This document shows, in pieces, positions 35,982 through 46,176 of a stretch of 64,000 nt of DNA. Position 1 is the stretch's first letter. The number at the start of each line of letters is the position of its first letter. The notes below the pieces were generated by a model. It worked only from the letters and a program-made list of their open reading frames with translations. It was not told the DNA's origin and did not search any database. Location of the stretch: assembly GCF_000247995.1 (NCBI RefSeq), contig NZ_BAFE01000003.1:1-64000 (forward strand), given 5' to 3'. The translations under genes were made by a program, and so were the position numbers. The stretch is from Mobilicoccus pelagius NBRC 104925. GTDB lineage: Bacteria > Actinomycetota > Actinomycetes > Actinomycetales > Dermatophilaceae.

Positions 35982-37010
35982 TCACGCCGGCCGGCCGGCC
36001 GGGTGGGCCCCCTCCTCGAGGCGGCCGTCCCGATCCACGAGGGTCGCTGCGGCGCGTCCCACCCAGGTGAGCTTCGCGGGTTCCCGGTCCACCGCGTCCG
36101 CGTACACCTCTGCCCGGGTCCGGGACGCCATCACGTCGGCCACCGCGAGAACCTGTCGATCGACCGTCGGGGGGACCTTGCGCGCGAACGGCGCCACCCA
36201 GCGCCGCCGCAGGTCGGCAAGGAGTTCGGGGGTGAGCCAATCGGGGTTGGGCGAGCCGGGGGCAAAGCGTCGCGCCGTCGTCGCGCCCAGGCCGATCCGG
36301 AGCCCCGGGTCCGCCGCGAGGAGCGACGACACGTACCACTCGTCGGGGGTTCGCACCGATCGGAACCACCGTCGCATCTCCGGGGTGTCGGCCCGCAGGA
36401 GGGAGTCGACGGCCCTCTCCCCCAGCACGGCCCACAATGCCGCCTTGACGGGCCGGACCGGCGCCCGCCGCGGCCACCTCACCCCGAACCACATCCGCGG
36501 CTCACCAGGTCTGACGAGCACCGACAGCCGCCCCGGAGCGAACGTCCCCACCCTCCCCACCGCACGCCGGAGCACGTCCTCGTCGCGGCGCATCCGGCCC
36601 GGTGGTGTCCAGATCCCCCACCTCATGCGGTGGTCGTCGGGTTGGTCGGTGAGGGGGTCGAGGAGGGCGTCGACCCCGAGGGACCTCACCTCCTCTTCCC
36701 AATCGGCGAGGTCCCGGACGGGGAAATCCTGCCCCGAGACGAGCACGACGAACTCCGCACCGGTCAGGTCGCGGGCCGCACGGTAGGCGTCGACGGCCAT
36801 CTCCGCGAGGGAGAAATCACCCCACCGCGCCTCGACGGGACTCACGTAGTCGATCCCTCCGGCCGCCTCGACCTCGACGGCCGACACGAGGTCCGGATCG
36901 CCGTGGCGGACGACGACGTGGGCGTCCGGGCTCGACCCACGGATACGTCGCACGAGACGCAGCACCCCGTCGCGGTCGGTGTGGCTGAGCACGACGTAGC
37001 AGAACGACAT
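35982..37010 (-). CDS. Core-2/I-branching-type glycosyltransferase (GT14-like)
   Basis: This 342-residue cytoplasmic enzyme resembles the GT14 branching family (beta-1,6-N-acetylglucosaminyltransferase-like). It opens MSFCYVVLSHTDRDGVLRLVRRI and carries LVSGQDFPVRDL (the usual substrate loop) and TPDEWYVSSLLAADP, whose Glu is the expected catalytic base. Bacterial members decorate surface glycans. The ATG at 37010 is preceded by AGGGGG; an upstream in-frame start adds ten poor residues. It lies outside the main polysaccharide cluster, convergent with the gamma-glutamyltransferase gene. Confidence 0.72.
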   Translation of the reverse strand: MSFCYVVLSHTDRDGVLRLVRRIRGSSPDAHVVVRHGDPDLVSAVEVEAAGGIDYVSPVEARWGDFSLAEMAVDAYRAARDLTGAEFVVLVSGQDFPVRDLADWEEEVRSLGVDALLDPLTDQPDDHRMRWGIWTPPGRMRRDEDVLRRAVGRVGTFAPGRLSVLVRPGEPRMWFGVRWPRRAPVRPVKAALWAVLGERAVDSLLRADTPEMRRWFRSVRTPDEWYVSSLLAADPGLRIGLGATTARRFAPGSPNPDWLTPELLADLRRRWVAPFARKVPPTVDRQVLAVADVMASRTRAEVYADAVDREPAKLTWVGRAAATLVDRDGRLEEGAHPAGRPA

Positions 37011-37253
37011 GGATCCCCCTCGCTCCCTCGCCACCGTCATGGCGACACCCCGGACCCGGACGTGGGTCGGCGCGGGATCACGCTAGTACGAGAGACATCC
37101 GCGTGGGGACGGACGGTCCCCGTCCACGTCTTCCGACATCGTCGGCCGCCGATGCGGTCGCGCGCCGACGGCACGTCCTCGGGGCCGTGCCGCGCGATCC
37201 GTGACCGCGCAGGACGTCCGGCCGTGCGCCTCGGGCACCCGTCCCGTGGACAC
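37011..37253. other. Intergenic region, nothing recognised
   Basis: This lies between the GT14-like start and the meaA terminator. It must hold the GT14 promoter, but I see no clear -10/-35 pair. Confidence 0.4.
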
Positions 37254-37296
37254 GACGAGGGCGGCCCCGGTCGTCGCGACCGGGGCCGCCCTCGTC
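37254..37296 (-). terminator. Strong terminator after meaA
   Basis: This hairpin is a perfect 20-bp stem (first arm 37254-37273, second arm 37277-37296) with a 3-nt loop, beginning 41 bp beyond the meaA stop. Confidence 0.85.
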
Positions 37297-37337
37297 GGAT
37301 CTCGCGTCGGATCTCACGTCGGGTCTCGCGTCGGGTC

Positions 37338-37342
<5 letters not shown>
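37295..37342. repeat. Four tandem 12-bp repeats abutting the meaA stop codon
   Basis: Four head-to-tail copies of TCGG(A/G)TCTC(G/A)C(G/C) run from the base of the terminator stem into the last codons of meaA (stop at 37338-37340). The copies alternate at two positions (A,A,G,G and G,A,G,A). Confidence 0.8.
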
Positions 37343-39377
<2,035 letters not shown>

Positions 39378-39383
39378 GCAGTG

Positions 39384-39389
39384 AAGGTA
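39384..39389 (-). promoter_or_regulatory. -10 element of leaderless promoter (meaA)
   Basis: TACCTT on the minus strand ends 6 nt before the ATG at 39377. Confidence 0.5.
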
Positions 39390-39545
39390 GCCGCGGGGGC
39401 GAAGCGAGCGGGACCAACGGCACCTTCGCATCCGGTGACGCGCCTCACGTCGTCGCGGGCGAACGCGATGGCACGCGGACGATCAGGGGCAGCGGCGACT
39501 GCGACGAGCCGCCCCCGTGCCCTCCCCCAGAGCCGCGTCGTCTGA

Positions 39546-39551
39546 GACGAT
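39546..39551 (+). promoter_or_regulatory. -10 element of leaderless promoter (adenosyltransferase)
   Basis: GACGAT ends 6 nt before the ATG at 39558. Confidence 0.4.
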
Positions 39552-39557
39552 CCCGCC

Positions 39558-40232
39558 ATGGTCAACATCACGCGGGTCTACACACGCACGGGCGACGACG
39601 GCACGACGCACCTCGGCGACTTCAGCCGGACGCACAAGACGGACCCCCGCCTGTCCGCCTACGCCGACACGAACGAGGCGAACGCGGCCATCGGCATCGC
39701 GGTGGCCTGCGGCGACCTGCCCGAGGAGGTCCGCACGACGCTGCTGCGCGTCCAGAACGACCTCTTCGACGTGGGCGCCGACCTCTGCAACCCCCTCGTC
39801 GTCGGCGAGGAGGACGCAGAGTACCCGCCACTGCGTGTCCACGGCGAGTGGATCGACGAGCTCGAGGCCGACTGCGACCGTTACAACGAGCAGGTCGAGA
39901 AGCTCCGCTCGTTCATCCTTCCCGGCGGCACTGCCGGTTCGGCCCACCTCCACCTCGCCTGCACGATCACCCGGCGGGCGGAACGGTCGACGTGGGCCGC
40001 GATCGAGACGTACGGCACCGGGCCTGCGGCGAAGGCCAAGGATTCCGAGCACCCCGGCGGTGTGAACGTCCTCACCGCCAAGTACCTCAACCGGCTCTCC
40101 GACCTGCTCTTCATCCTCGCGCGCGTCGCGAACGTCGGCCGGGGCGGCGACGTCCTGTGGCAGCCCGGCGGCGGCCGTGACTCGGGGACGGCCCCCTCCA
40201 CGGACGACTCCACGGAGACGACCGAGGAGTGA
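39558..40232 (+). CDS. PduO-type cob(I)alamin adenosyltransferase
   Basis: It transfers adenosyl from ATP to cob(I)alamin, making the adenosylcobalamin used by the mutases in this window. It has 224 residues. Family motifs are TRTGDDGTTHLGD at the N-terminus (ATP site), RVQNDLFDVGADL, the RRAERSTWA helix and NRLSDLLFILAR. A disordered acidic Thr/Ser tail of about 25 residues ends the protein. In actinobacteria this gene commonly follows the atpC-DUF2550 pair, as here. It is divergent from meaA across 180 bp, with both promoters leaderless. Confidence 0.94.
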   Translation: MVNITRVYTRTGDDGTTHLGDFSRTHKTDPRLSAYADTNEANAAIGIAVACGDLPEEVRTTLLRVQNDLFDVGADLCNPLVVGEEDAEYPPLRVHGEWIDELEADCDRYNEQVEKLRSFILPGGTAGSAHLHLACTITRRAERSTWAAIETYGTGPAAKAKDSEHPGGVNVLTAKYLNRLSDLLFILARVANVGRGGDVLWQPGGGRDSGTAPSTDDSTETTEE

Positions 40233-40238
40233 GTCGGC

Positions 40239-40277
40239 GCGTCCGCGGGCGGAGGCCGGGGCCCCGCCCGCGGACGC
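40239..40277 (+). terminator. Terminator after the adenosyltransferase gene
   Basis: A perfect 14-bp stem (GCGTCCGCGGGCGG / CCGCCCGCGGACGC) with an 11-nt loop lies 6 bp after the stop. Confidence 0.8.
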
Positions 40278-40461
40278 CGGGCTCGCAGGACGCGCGAGGT
40301 CCGGACGAGACACGGTCGGGGGGGCACCGCCGACGCTCCGCTGCGGCGAGGACGCCCGTCGGCGGTCACGGGGGCGGGAACGTGCGGTCGTGAGCCGCCC
40401 CGGCGTCTGGGACCGGGGCCGGACAGGACCCCGGCGGCCGAGGGGGCGGTGGGTCCCGGTG

Positions 40462-40926
40462 TCAGACACCCCAGGCGGGCGTCGGGGGCGAGGACTCCAC
40501 CCAGTACCGGAGCGCCGTGTAGGGCAGGGGGCCGACGGCGAGGTCGAACTCCATCGGGGTTCCCGACTCGGTGACACCCGCCGCGGCGACCTTGCGTCCG
40601 CGGCCCTGGGTGTCGAAGGCGTTGGCGAACGAGGAGTCGTCCTCGAGCGTGGTGACGTCGCCGAGGTCGAGAGAACGGCGGCCCCACGTGTAGGAGGCAC
40701 GCAGCGACCACCCGAAAAGGGGGAACACCTGCAACGAGGTCGCGCTCATCCGGAGGAGCGAGGGTCGCCAACGCCCGCTCCGGCCAGGGCGGAAGCCGCA
40801 CACCACGACGTCGCTGTCGTGCGAGATGAGCCGTCGGCGGAGATAGACGGAGACGATGACCGCGACGGCGCCGAGAGCCAGCAGGAGCGGGATGATCTCG
40901 ACGATCACCACGGCCCGGCTGGTCAT
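40462..40926 (-). CDS. DUF2550 family membrane-anchored protein
   Basis: This 154-residue protein of the actinobacterial DUF2550 family has one N-terminal membrane segment (VVIVEIIPLLLALGAVAVIVSVYLRRR, about 5-28), with the remaining 120 residues predicted cytoplasmic and beta-rich (CGFRPGRSGRWRPSLLRM, VGPLPYTALRYWVES). Its function is unknown, but the gene is a near-constant neighbour of atpC in actinobacteria. The ATG at 40926 is 7 bp after the atpC stop, so the two form one operon. This supports atpC being in its ancestral position. Confidence 0.88.
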   Translation of the reverse strand: MTSRAVVIVEIIPLLLALGAVAVIVSVYLRRRLISHDSDVVVCGFRPGRSGRWRPSLLRMSATSLQVFPLFGWSLRASYTWGRRSLDLGDVTTLEDDSSFANAFDTQGRGRKVAAAGVTESGTPMEFDLAVGPLPYTALRYWVESSPPTPAWGV

Positions 40927-40933
40927 GGCGGCG

Positions 40934-41194
40934 TCAGTTGCGGGAGACGGTCTCGGAGACGATCGTGACGACGTCGCTGTCGACGGAGAGGAACCCGCCG
41001 TCGACCGTGAAGGACGAGGAGCCGGCACCTCCACCCTCGATGCGGACTTCACCCTCGCCGAGCGCGGCCATCAGCGGCGCGTGCTGCGGCAAGATCCCGA
41101 GGTCCCCCTCGATGGTGCGGGCGATGACGCGATCGGCGTCGCCCTCCCAGACCTTGCCGTCGGCGGCGACGAATTCGACGTGCAGCTGACCCAC
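40934..41194 (-). CDS. atpC: F1Fo ATP synthase epsilon subunit
   Basis: This is the epsilon subunit of the F1 motor, a stalk component and regulator of ATP hydrolysis. The 86 residues from the GTG at 41194 (GQLHVEFVAADGKVWEGDADRVIARTIEGDLGILPQHAPLMAAL) cover the N-terminal beta-sandwich. The C-terminal helical hairpin is absent, as in other short actinobacterial forms. GAAGGGG precedes the start by 8 nt. It is followed directly by DUF2550, but its usual upstream partner atpD is 21.7 kb away, on the other side of the polysaccharide cluster. It must therefore be transcribed separately; a TACACT lies upstream. Confidence 0.93.
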   Translation of the reverse strand: MGQLHVEFVAADGKVWEGDADRVIARTIEGDLGILPQHAPLMAALGEGEVRIEGGGAGSSSFTVDGGFLSVDSDVVTIVSETVSRN

Positions 41195-41227
41195 GTGGAG
41201 ACCCCTTCGATGCTCGGTATTGCCGCG

Positions 41228-41233
41228 AGTGTA
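41228..41233 (-). promoter_or_regulatory. Candidate -10 for a separate atpC promoter
   Basis: TACACT on the minus strand lies 33 nt before the atpC GTG, leaving a short leader that includes GAAGGGG. No clear -35 was found. Confidence 0.4.
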
Positions 41234-41504
41234 CCCGTCGGCCGCGCGGGAGCGGCCCGGAAGGGCGGGACACCACGACGCAGGAGGGCGAACCTTCCCC
41301 GTCCCGCACGGGTACCCGACGGCCCACCCCCTCCGTCGCGGCCCCTCCACGCGAGGGCGACACCGGGCCGACGCCGAGATCCCCCACCGCCCCCTCACTC
41401 CTCGGCCCCGCCGCCGGCGCCGGACCGCAGCCGCGCCGACAACACCCCACTTCGTGTCGTTGACCTGCGACGACGCCGATGCGGTCCCCACCCGGCCGCG
41501 GTGG

Positions 41505-41510
41505 TACCTT
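41505..41510 (+). promoter_or_regulatory. -10 element of leaderless promoter (NCS2 permease)
   Basis: TACCTT ends 7 nt before the GTG at 41518. The rest of 41234-41504 holds nothing recognisable. Confidence 0.5.
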
Positions 41511-41517
41511 CCCGCAC

Positions 41518-42948
41518 GTGAAGCTCTGGACCCTGCACTCCGACGGCGCGCTCGACGGCCCCGACGACGTCGTCTCCCCCTCCGAACGTCTCTCCTGGGG
41601 ACGCACCGTCGGCCTCGGCATGCAGCACGTCGTCGCGATGTTCGGGGCGACGTTCGTCTTCCCGCTCCTCATGGGACTGTCGCCGCAGCTCGCGATCATG
41701 ATGTCGGGCGTCGCGACGCTCCTCTTCCTCGTCCTCACCGCCGGGAAGGTGCCGAGCTACCTCGGTTCGTCGGCCTCGTTCGTCGGCGTCACGGGCATCA
41801 TCGCCGCACACGGCGGCACCGCCTCGGACAAGACCGGCGCCCTGTTCTTCATCGGCGTGACGCTGCTCGCCGTCGGCGTCGTCATCCACGCCCTCGGCCC
41901 GACGTTCATGCACCGGCTCATGCCGCCCGCGGTCACCGGCGCCGTCATCATGCTCATCGGGTTCAACCTCGCGCCCGTCGTCGCGAAGACGTACTGGCCG
42001 CAGGACCAGTGGATCGCCCTGGTCGTCATGCTCTTCGTCGTCACCGTGAGCGTCGCCTCGCGCGGGTTCCTCTCGCGCATCTCGATCTTCGCGGCCGTCG
42101 TCGTCGGCTACCTCCTGTCATGGCTCGCCGACGTCGGCCTCGGCCCCATCACGGGCCCCACGGCCTCCGGCGACGTGACGACCCACCTCCGCATCGACTG
42201 GGCCCCCGTCGCGGCCGCCCCGTGGTTCGGTCTGCCGCACGCGACGACGGCGGCCTCCCCGGGCTGGCACCTGCCCACCTTCCACCTCGGGTTCACCCTC
42301 ACGGTCCTGCCCATCGTCGTCGCCCTCGTCGCCGAGAACATCGGGCACGTCAAGGCCGTCGGGGAGATGACCGGCGAGAACCTCGACCCCTACATCGGCC
42401 GCGCCGTCGGCGCCGACGGGTTCGCGACCATCCTCTCGACCGCCGTCGGCGGCGCCCCCACGACGACGTACGCCGAGAACATCGGCGTCATGGCCGCGAC
42501 CCGCGTCTATTCGACGGCGGCATACGTCGTCGCCGCCCTCACCGCGATCGCCTTCGGCTTCTCCCCCAAGTTCGGCGCCGTCGTCTCGGCGATCCCCGGC
42601 GGCGTCCTCGGCGGCATCACCGTCGTCCTCTACGGCATGATCGGCCTGCTCGGCGCCAAGATCTGGGTCGAGCACGACGTGCAGTTCGGCCACCCCGTTA
42701 CCCTCGTCCCCCTCGCCGCGGGCATCATCATGGGCGTCGGCAACGTGAGCCTCCACCTCACCGACGACTTCGAGCTCGCCGGGATCGCCCTCGGCACGAT
42801 CACCGTCATCGTCGGCTACCACCTCGCGCACGCCCTCGCCGCCCGCGCCCGCACCGCGCCGGCCGTGCCCGATCTCTCCGGCACGGATCTGAGTGAACCC
42901 GAGGACCTCACCCGGGAGCTCGGGTGGGACGGGTCACACCACTCCTGA
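41518..42948 (+). CDS. NCS2-family uracil/xanthine permease (UraA-like)
   Basis: This 476-residue proton-coupled nucleobase permease has about 14 membrane segments. Family landmarks are GMQHVVAMFGATFVFPLLMGLSP at the N-terminus, PSYLGSSASFVGVTG, the substrate helix VALVAENIGHVKAVGEMTGEN (conserved Glu), and GGAPTTTYAENIGVMAATRVYS. Uracil is the most likely substrate. The GTG at 41518 is chosen because the hexamer TACCTT ends 7 nt before it. It lies between atpC (divergent) and the first glycosyltransferase and shows no functional link to either. Confidence 0.92.
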   Translation: MKLWTLHSDGALDGPDDVVSPSERLSWGRTVGLGMQHVVAMFGATFVFPLLMGLSPQLAIMMSGVATLLFLVLTAGKVPSYLGSSASFVGVTGIIAAHGGTASDKTGALFFIGVTLLAVGVVIHALGPTFMHRLMPPAVTGAVIMLIGFNLAPVVAKTYWPQDQWIALVVMLFVVTVSVASRGFLSRISIFAAVVVGYLLSWLADVGLGPITGPTASGDVTTHLRIDWAPVAAAPWFGLPHATTAASPGWHLPTFHLGFTLTVLPIVVALVAENIGHVKAVGEMTGENLDPYIGRAVGADGFATILSTAVGGAPTTTYAENIGVMAATRVYSTAAYVVAALTAIAFGFSPKFGAVVSAIPGGVLGGITVVLYGMIGLLGAKIWVEHDVQFGHPVTLVPLAAGIIMGVGNVSLHLTDDFELAGIALGTITVIVGYHLAHALAARARTAPAVPDLSGTDLSEPEDLTRELGWDGSHHS

Positions 42949-43003
42949 GCCGCTACGGCGTGTGAGCGGCCGCGCGATCCGATACCTGCGATCCTGTTCT
43001 GAC

Positions 43004-43021
43004 GTACGGTTTCTGCCGTAC
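43004..43021. promoter_or_regulatory. Inverted repeat before the first glycosyltransferase gene
   Basis: GTACGG-tttctg-CCGTAC is a perfect 6-bp-arm inverted repeat about 50 bp before the ATG at 43071. It could be an operator or a small leader hairpin. Confidence 0.4.
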
Positions 43022-43070
43022 CGACCGGGCCGGGACCCGGTACCGCAGTCGCCGTCACGCCGGGGGTCGC

Positions 43071-44000
43071 ATGAATCCGATGGAGTCCGTCGTCATCGCC
43101 GTCCCCACCTATCGGCGTCCCGAGCTTCTGGCTCGCCTCCTCCGCTCCCTCCGCCACGAGGTGGCCGACACCGGGGTCCTGCTCGTGCTCGGTGACAACG
43201 ATCCCGACCGCGGGGACGCCGAACGCGTCGTCGATTCGAGCGACCTCCGTGACGCCTGTGAGGTGGCGTGCATCCCGGTCCGGCAGCCGGGCGTCGCCGA
43301 GGTTCGCAATGCTCTCGTCCGCGCGGCGACGCGTCTCCGTCCAGGATGGGAATGGCTCGTCATGCTCGACGACGACGGACACGTCCCGCCCGGCTGGCTC
43401 ACGACGATCACCACGGCCGCTCGCGAGGGCGGCGCCGACGTCACCGCAGGCCCCGTCCTCGGAGATCTCCCGGCAGGGGCGTCGCGTCTCGCACACAACA
43501 GCCTCTACGCAGGACGCACGCGGCACCCCTCGGGCCCCGTCGCGATGCTCAACGGCGCCCAGAACATCGTCGTGCGCCGTCGCATCCTCGAACGCATCGG
43601 TGATCCCTGGTTCCCCACCCACCTGGGACGCGCCGGCGGGGAGGACCACTTCTTCTTCCGCGCCGTCCTCGACCAGGGCGGGACGCTCGCCTGGTGCGAC
43701 GAGGCGCCGGTGACGGAACCGACCCCCGCCGACCGGCTCACCGCAGGCGCCCTCCTGCGGCGTGCCTACCGGAGCAATCTCGTCGGCACCCAGACCGACC
43801 TCGCGTTCCACGGCCCCGTCCTCACCTCGCGCCGCCTCGCCGTGGATGCCGGGTGGCTGCTCCGGAAGACGGCATCCGCTGCCGTGCGCCGCGACCGCGA
43901 CGGCCTCGCCGAGGCGCTCCTCGGCTCGGCCTCGATCGCCGGTCGGGCTGCCGGTTTCGTCCGCCGGACGCCGCCGGACGCCTCCCACACAGGCTGCTGA
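43071..44000 (+). CDS. Family 2 glycosyltransferase (cell-surface glycan)
   Basis: This 309-residue inverting GT-A enzyme begins with VVIAVPTYRRPELLARLLRSL and has the nucleotide-sugar/metal motif LVMLDDDGHVPPGW near residue 100, with a later GGEDHFFFRAV region that supplies the catalytic acid ED. The C-terminus (about 235-309) is basic and helical and may lie on the membrane. It is the first gene of the polysaccharide cluster and stands alone on its strand, ending at a bidirectional terminator. Confidence 0.85.
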   Translation: MNPMESVVIAVPTYRRPELLARLLRSLRHEVADTGVLLVLGDNDPDRGDAERVVDSSDLRDACEVACIPVRQPGVAEVRNALVRAATRLRPGWEWLVMLDDDGHVPPGWLTTITTAAREGGADVTAGPVLGDLPAGASRLAHNSLYAGRTRHPSGPVAMLNGAQNIVVRRRILERIGDPWFPTHLGRAGGEDHFFFRAVLDQGGTLAWCDEAPVTEPTPADRLTAGALLRRAYRSNLVGTQTDLAFHGPVLTSRRLAVDAGWLLRKTASAAVRRDRDGLAEALLGSASIAGRAAGFVRRTPPDASHTGC

Positions 44001-44005
44001 GGCCG

Positions 44006-44033
44006 ATGGGGGCTTCCACCGGGAAGGCCCCAT
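44006..44033. terminator. Bidirectional terminator
   Basis: ATGGGGGCTTCC pairs with GGAAGGCCCCAT (one mismatch) across an ACCG loop, between the convergent glycosyltransferase and pyruvyl transferase genes. Confidence 0.7.
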
Positions 44034-44041
44034 GGACGGGA

Positions 44042-45028
44042 TCAGACGTGGAGGTGCACTGGCCTGCCACGCCCGACGATCGACACCTGCCACGTCGGCA
44101 CCCTGCGGTGCGGGACGACGTCCGGGATCCGCGCGGCAGCTGTCACGAGCCTCTCCCGTGCGCGCGCCACGGCATCCCCGTCGGCCGGGCACGCACGCGT
44201 GACGAGTTCGGCGAGGCTGCCCACGTCGCGCGAGTCGCACCCGCGGTCCCGCGCAGGTCGGACCACGCTCTCGTGGTCCCGGAACTTGAAGTCCCCGCCG
44301 TAGAGCGCTCTGGGCATCCGGACCCACGCGGCCGGGATCCCGAAGGAGTCGGCGGTGATGACCCCGTGCAACGACGTCGAGACGATCGCGCGACACGACG
44401 CGACCTGGCGGGCCACGGCCCGCGGGCTCTGGGCGACGTCGATGAAGAGCACTCCGTCACCGGAACCGGGGTGGGCGGCCACGAGATCGAGCAACCACGG
44501 GTCCTCGGCGTGGACGTAATGGGCGACGACCCCGACGTCGTACGTGACGCTCCGACGACGCACGCGGCGCGAGAGGAGGAGGCCGGGATCGCCGAGAGCC
44601 TCGACGGTCGGGGAGCCCAGGCGATCCCGGGTGAGATGGCCGCGCAGCGCGAGGCACGTCGCGCCGGGCAGGTCCATGCGACGGTCGTCGACGAGCCCGC
44701 TCCCCCAGATCGCGCCCTGGAATCCGGGGTCGAGGTGCTGGAGGAGAGAGCCGACGCCGACGAGATCCGCCTCGGCGGGAGGGGCGAGGACGGGGACGAC
44801 GCCGAGACGTGGGAGGAGGTACGGGGTGAGGAGGTCACCGAAGTTCTCGACCTTCTCCCACCAGAACGTCGAGACGAGCAGGGCCTCCGGTCGGCAGGCG
44901 GGGGTCATGACGGCGCGGGCGACACGACGGGCCTCCCGCCCCTGGCTGCGCACCCGTCCGTTGTACCCGAGCTTCCGTCCGCCGAGTCCGCGTTCGACCC
45001 GGCCGGCCACCTGTGACACGACGTCCAT
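44042..45028 (-). CDS. Polysaccharide pyruvyl transferase family protein
   Basis: This 328-residue protein of the PS_pyruv_trans family adds ketal-linked pyruvate from phosphoenolpyruvate to sugars of surface polysaccharides. Family motifs are NFGDLLTPYLL, the Gly-rich VGVGSLLQHL, GLVDDRR and the C-terminal STSLHGVITADSFGIPAAWVR. Pyruvylation makes a glycan acidic and is common in actinobacterial capsules. TACGGT ends 7 nt before the ATG at 45028. Two glycosyltransferase genes follow upstream on the same strand. Confidence 0.9.
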   Translation of the reverse strand: MDVVSQVAGRVERGLGGRKLGYNGRVRSQGREARRVARAVMTPACRPEALLVSTFWWEKVENFGDLLTPYLLPRLGVVPVLAPPAEADLVGVGSLLQHLDPGFQGAIWGSGLVDDRRMDLPGATCLALRGHLTRDRLGSPTVEALGDPGLLLSRRVRRRSVTYDVGVVAHYVHAEDPWLLDLVAAHPGSGDGVLFIDVAQSPRAVARQVASCRAIVSTSLHGVITADSFGIPAAWVRMPRALYGGDFKFRDHESVVRPARDRGCDSRDVGSLAELVTRACPADGDAVARARERLVTAAARIPDVVPHRRVPTWQVSIVGRGRPVHLHV

Positions 45029-45035
45029 GCTTCCC

Positions 45036-45041
45036 ACCGTA
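45036..45041 (-). promoter_or_regulatory. -10 element of leaderless promoter (pyruvyl transferase)
   Basis: TACGGT on the minus strand ends 7 nt before the ATG at 45028. Confidence 0.45.
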
Positions 45042-45096
45042 GGGAATTCGGCGCGCAGGACCGACGTGCCGAGCTCGTGTCGGCGTCAGGATCCGG

Positions 45097-46176
45097 TCAC
45101 GATCGATCCGGGTCCCGGCGGAGGCCGATCGCGTCGAGGAGCACGTCGTCCTTGTAGATGTCCGAGGTGGCATGGGTGAGCACCCAGGCTCGTGCGCGCC
45201 GCCCCATCTCGTCGTAGTGCGCAGCCCGAGCGGGATCCAGGACGTCACGGATCGCCGCCCTCAAGGCCTCGGGCTCGGGCGGGACGACGACGCCGGTGAC
45301 CCCGTCCTCGATGTAGTCCCGCACTCCCGGAGCATCCGTGACGACGACGGGCTTCCGAAGGAGCATTGCGTTGAGGTAGGACTGCTGCCCGGCCGACCGG
45401 TGGCGGTCCTGCAGCGGGACGACGGCGACACGACACCCCGCGAGGAGTCGGACGAACTCCTCGTGGGGGACGAGTCCCGCAGTGATCCGGGGGTGGGGTC
45501 GGCGGGGCTGCCAGTCGGCGGCGATGCGACACGGGACGTCGAGCGGTCGGACGGCCTCTTCGAGCAGGTCGTAGTCGCGGTAGGACGTCCCGCCGGCGAA
45601 GAGATAATCCCCGGTCGTGGTCGGGGTCGCCGGGTCGATCGTCGCAGGGAAGGGGGTGAAGACGACGCGTTCGGGGTCGACCGACCACAGGTCGGGGAAC
45701 GTCTCCCGCTCCTGTCTGCTGAGGACCGCGTAGTGGACGTGAGGCCCGTCGATCGCCCGGATCATGAGCTTCTGTGGGAGCGCGAACCATCGACTCGGCA
45801 CGCCGGTGAGGCGGGACAACGACCGGCTCTCCGGTTCCCACGTGGCGTCGGTGAGAAGGATGCGCGGACGCCGGGAGGGCCGTCGCGTCATCTTGACGAG
45901 GAGCGCGAGGACGAAGTCCCGGTAACGGTGACGACGGGACACGGAGCCGAGGAGGATGAGACCCCGCTTGCCCGGCGCGAGGCGGAGGAGGCGGAGGAGG
46001 TCACGAGGAGTGCCGATCGCCTCCGGGGTCTCGGGGACGTAGAAGTCGACGTGCGATCGCCAGCCGGGAGACGACCCCCACATCGTGCTCATCACGACGG
46101 GGTCGCCGACATGCGACGCGTCGCGGGCGAACTGCTCGTGGGCGTCCTCGGATGCGTGACGGGAGGTGGTGGTCAT
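45097..46176 (-). CDS. GT-B fold glycosyltransferase
   Basis: This 359-residue GT-B glycosyltransferase (GT4-like) has a C-terminal nucleotide-sugar half with DYLFAGGTSYRDYDLLEEAV, VPHEEFVRLLAGCRVAVVPL, GQQSYLNAMLLRKPVVVTDAPGVRDYIEDGVTG and PEALRAAIRDVL. The usual E-x7-E motif is degenerate (Q-S-Y-L-N-A-M in place of GLPLLEAMA). The acceptor half is divergent. The ATG overlaps the preceding glycosyltransferase stop (ATGA), so the two are coupled. Confidence 0.85.
   Translation of the reverse strand: MTTTSRHASEDAHEQFARDASHVGDPVVMSTMWGSSPGWRSHVDFYVPETPEAIGTPRDLLRLLRLAPGKRGLILLGSVSRRHRYRDFVLALLVKMTRRPSRRPRILLTDATWEPESRSLSRLTGVPSRWFALPQKLMIRAIDGPHVHYAVLSRQERETFPDLWSVDPERVVFTPFPATIDPATPTTTGDYLFAGGTSYRDYDLLEEAVRPLDVPCRIAADWQPRRPHPRITAGLVPHEEFVRLLAGCRVAVVPLQDRHRSAGQQSYLNAMLLRKPVVVTDAPGVRDYIEDGVTGVVVPPEPEALRAAIRDVLDPARAAHYDEMGRRARAWVLTHATSDIYKDDVLLDAIGLRRDPDRS

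Noticed and set aside
41195..41491. Longer atpC start (185 codons)
   Set aside because: The epsilon subunit begins at GQLHVEF. The preceding 99 residues are non-homologous and lie upstream of the ribosome site.
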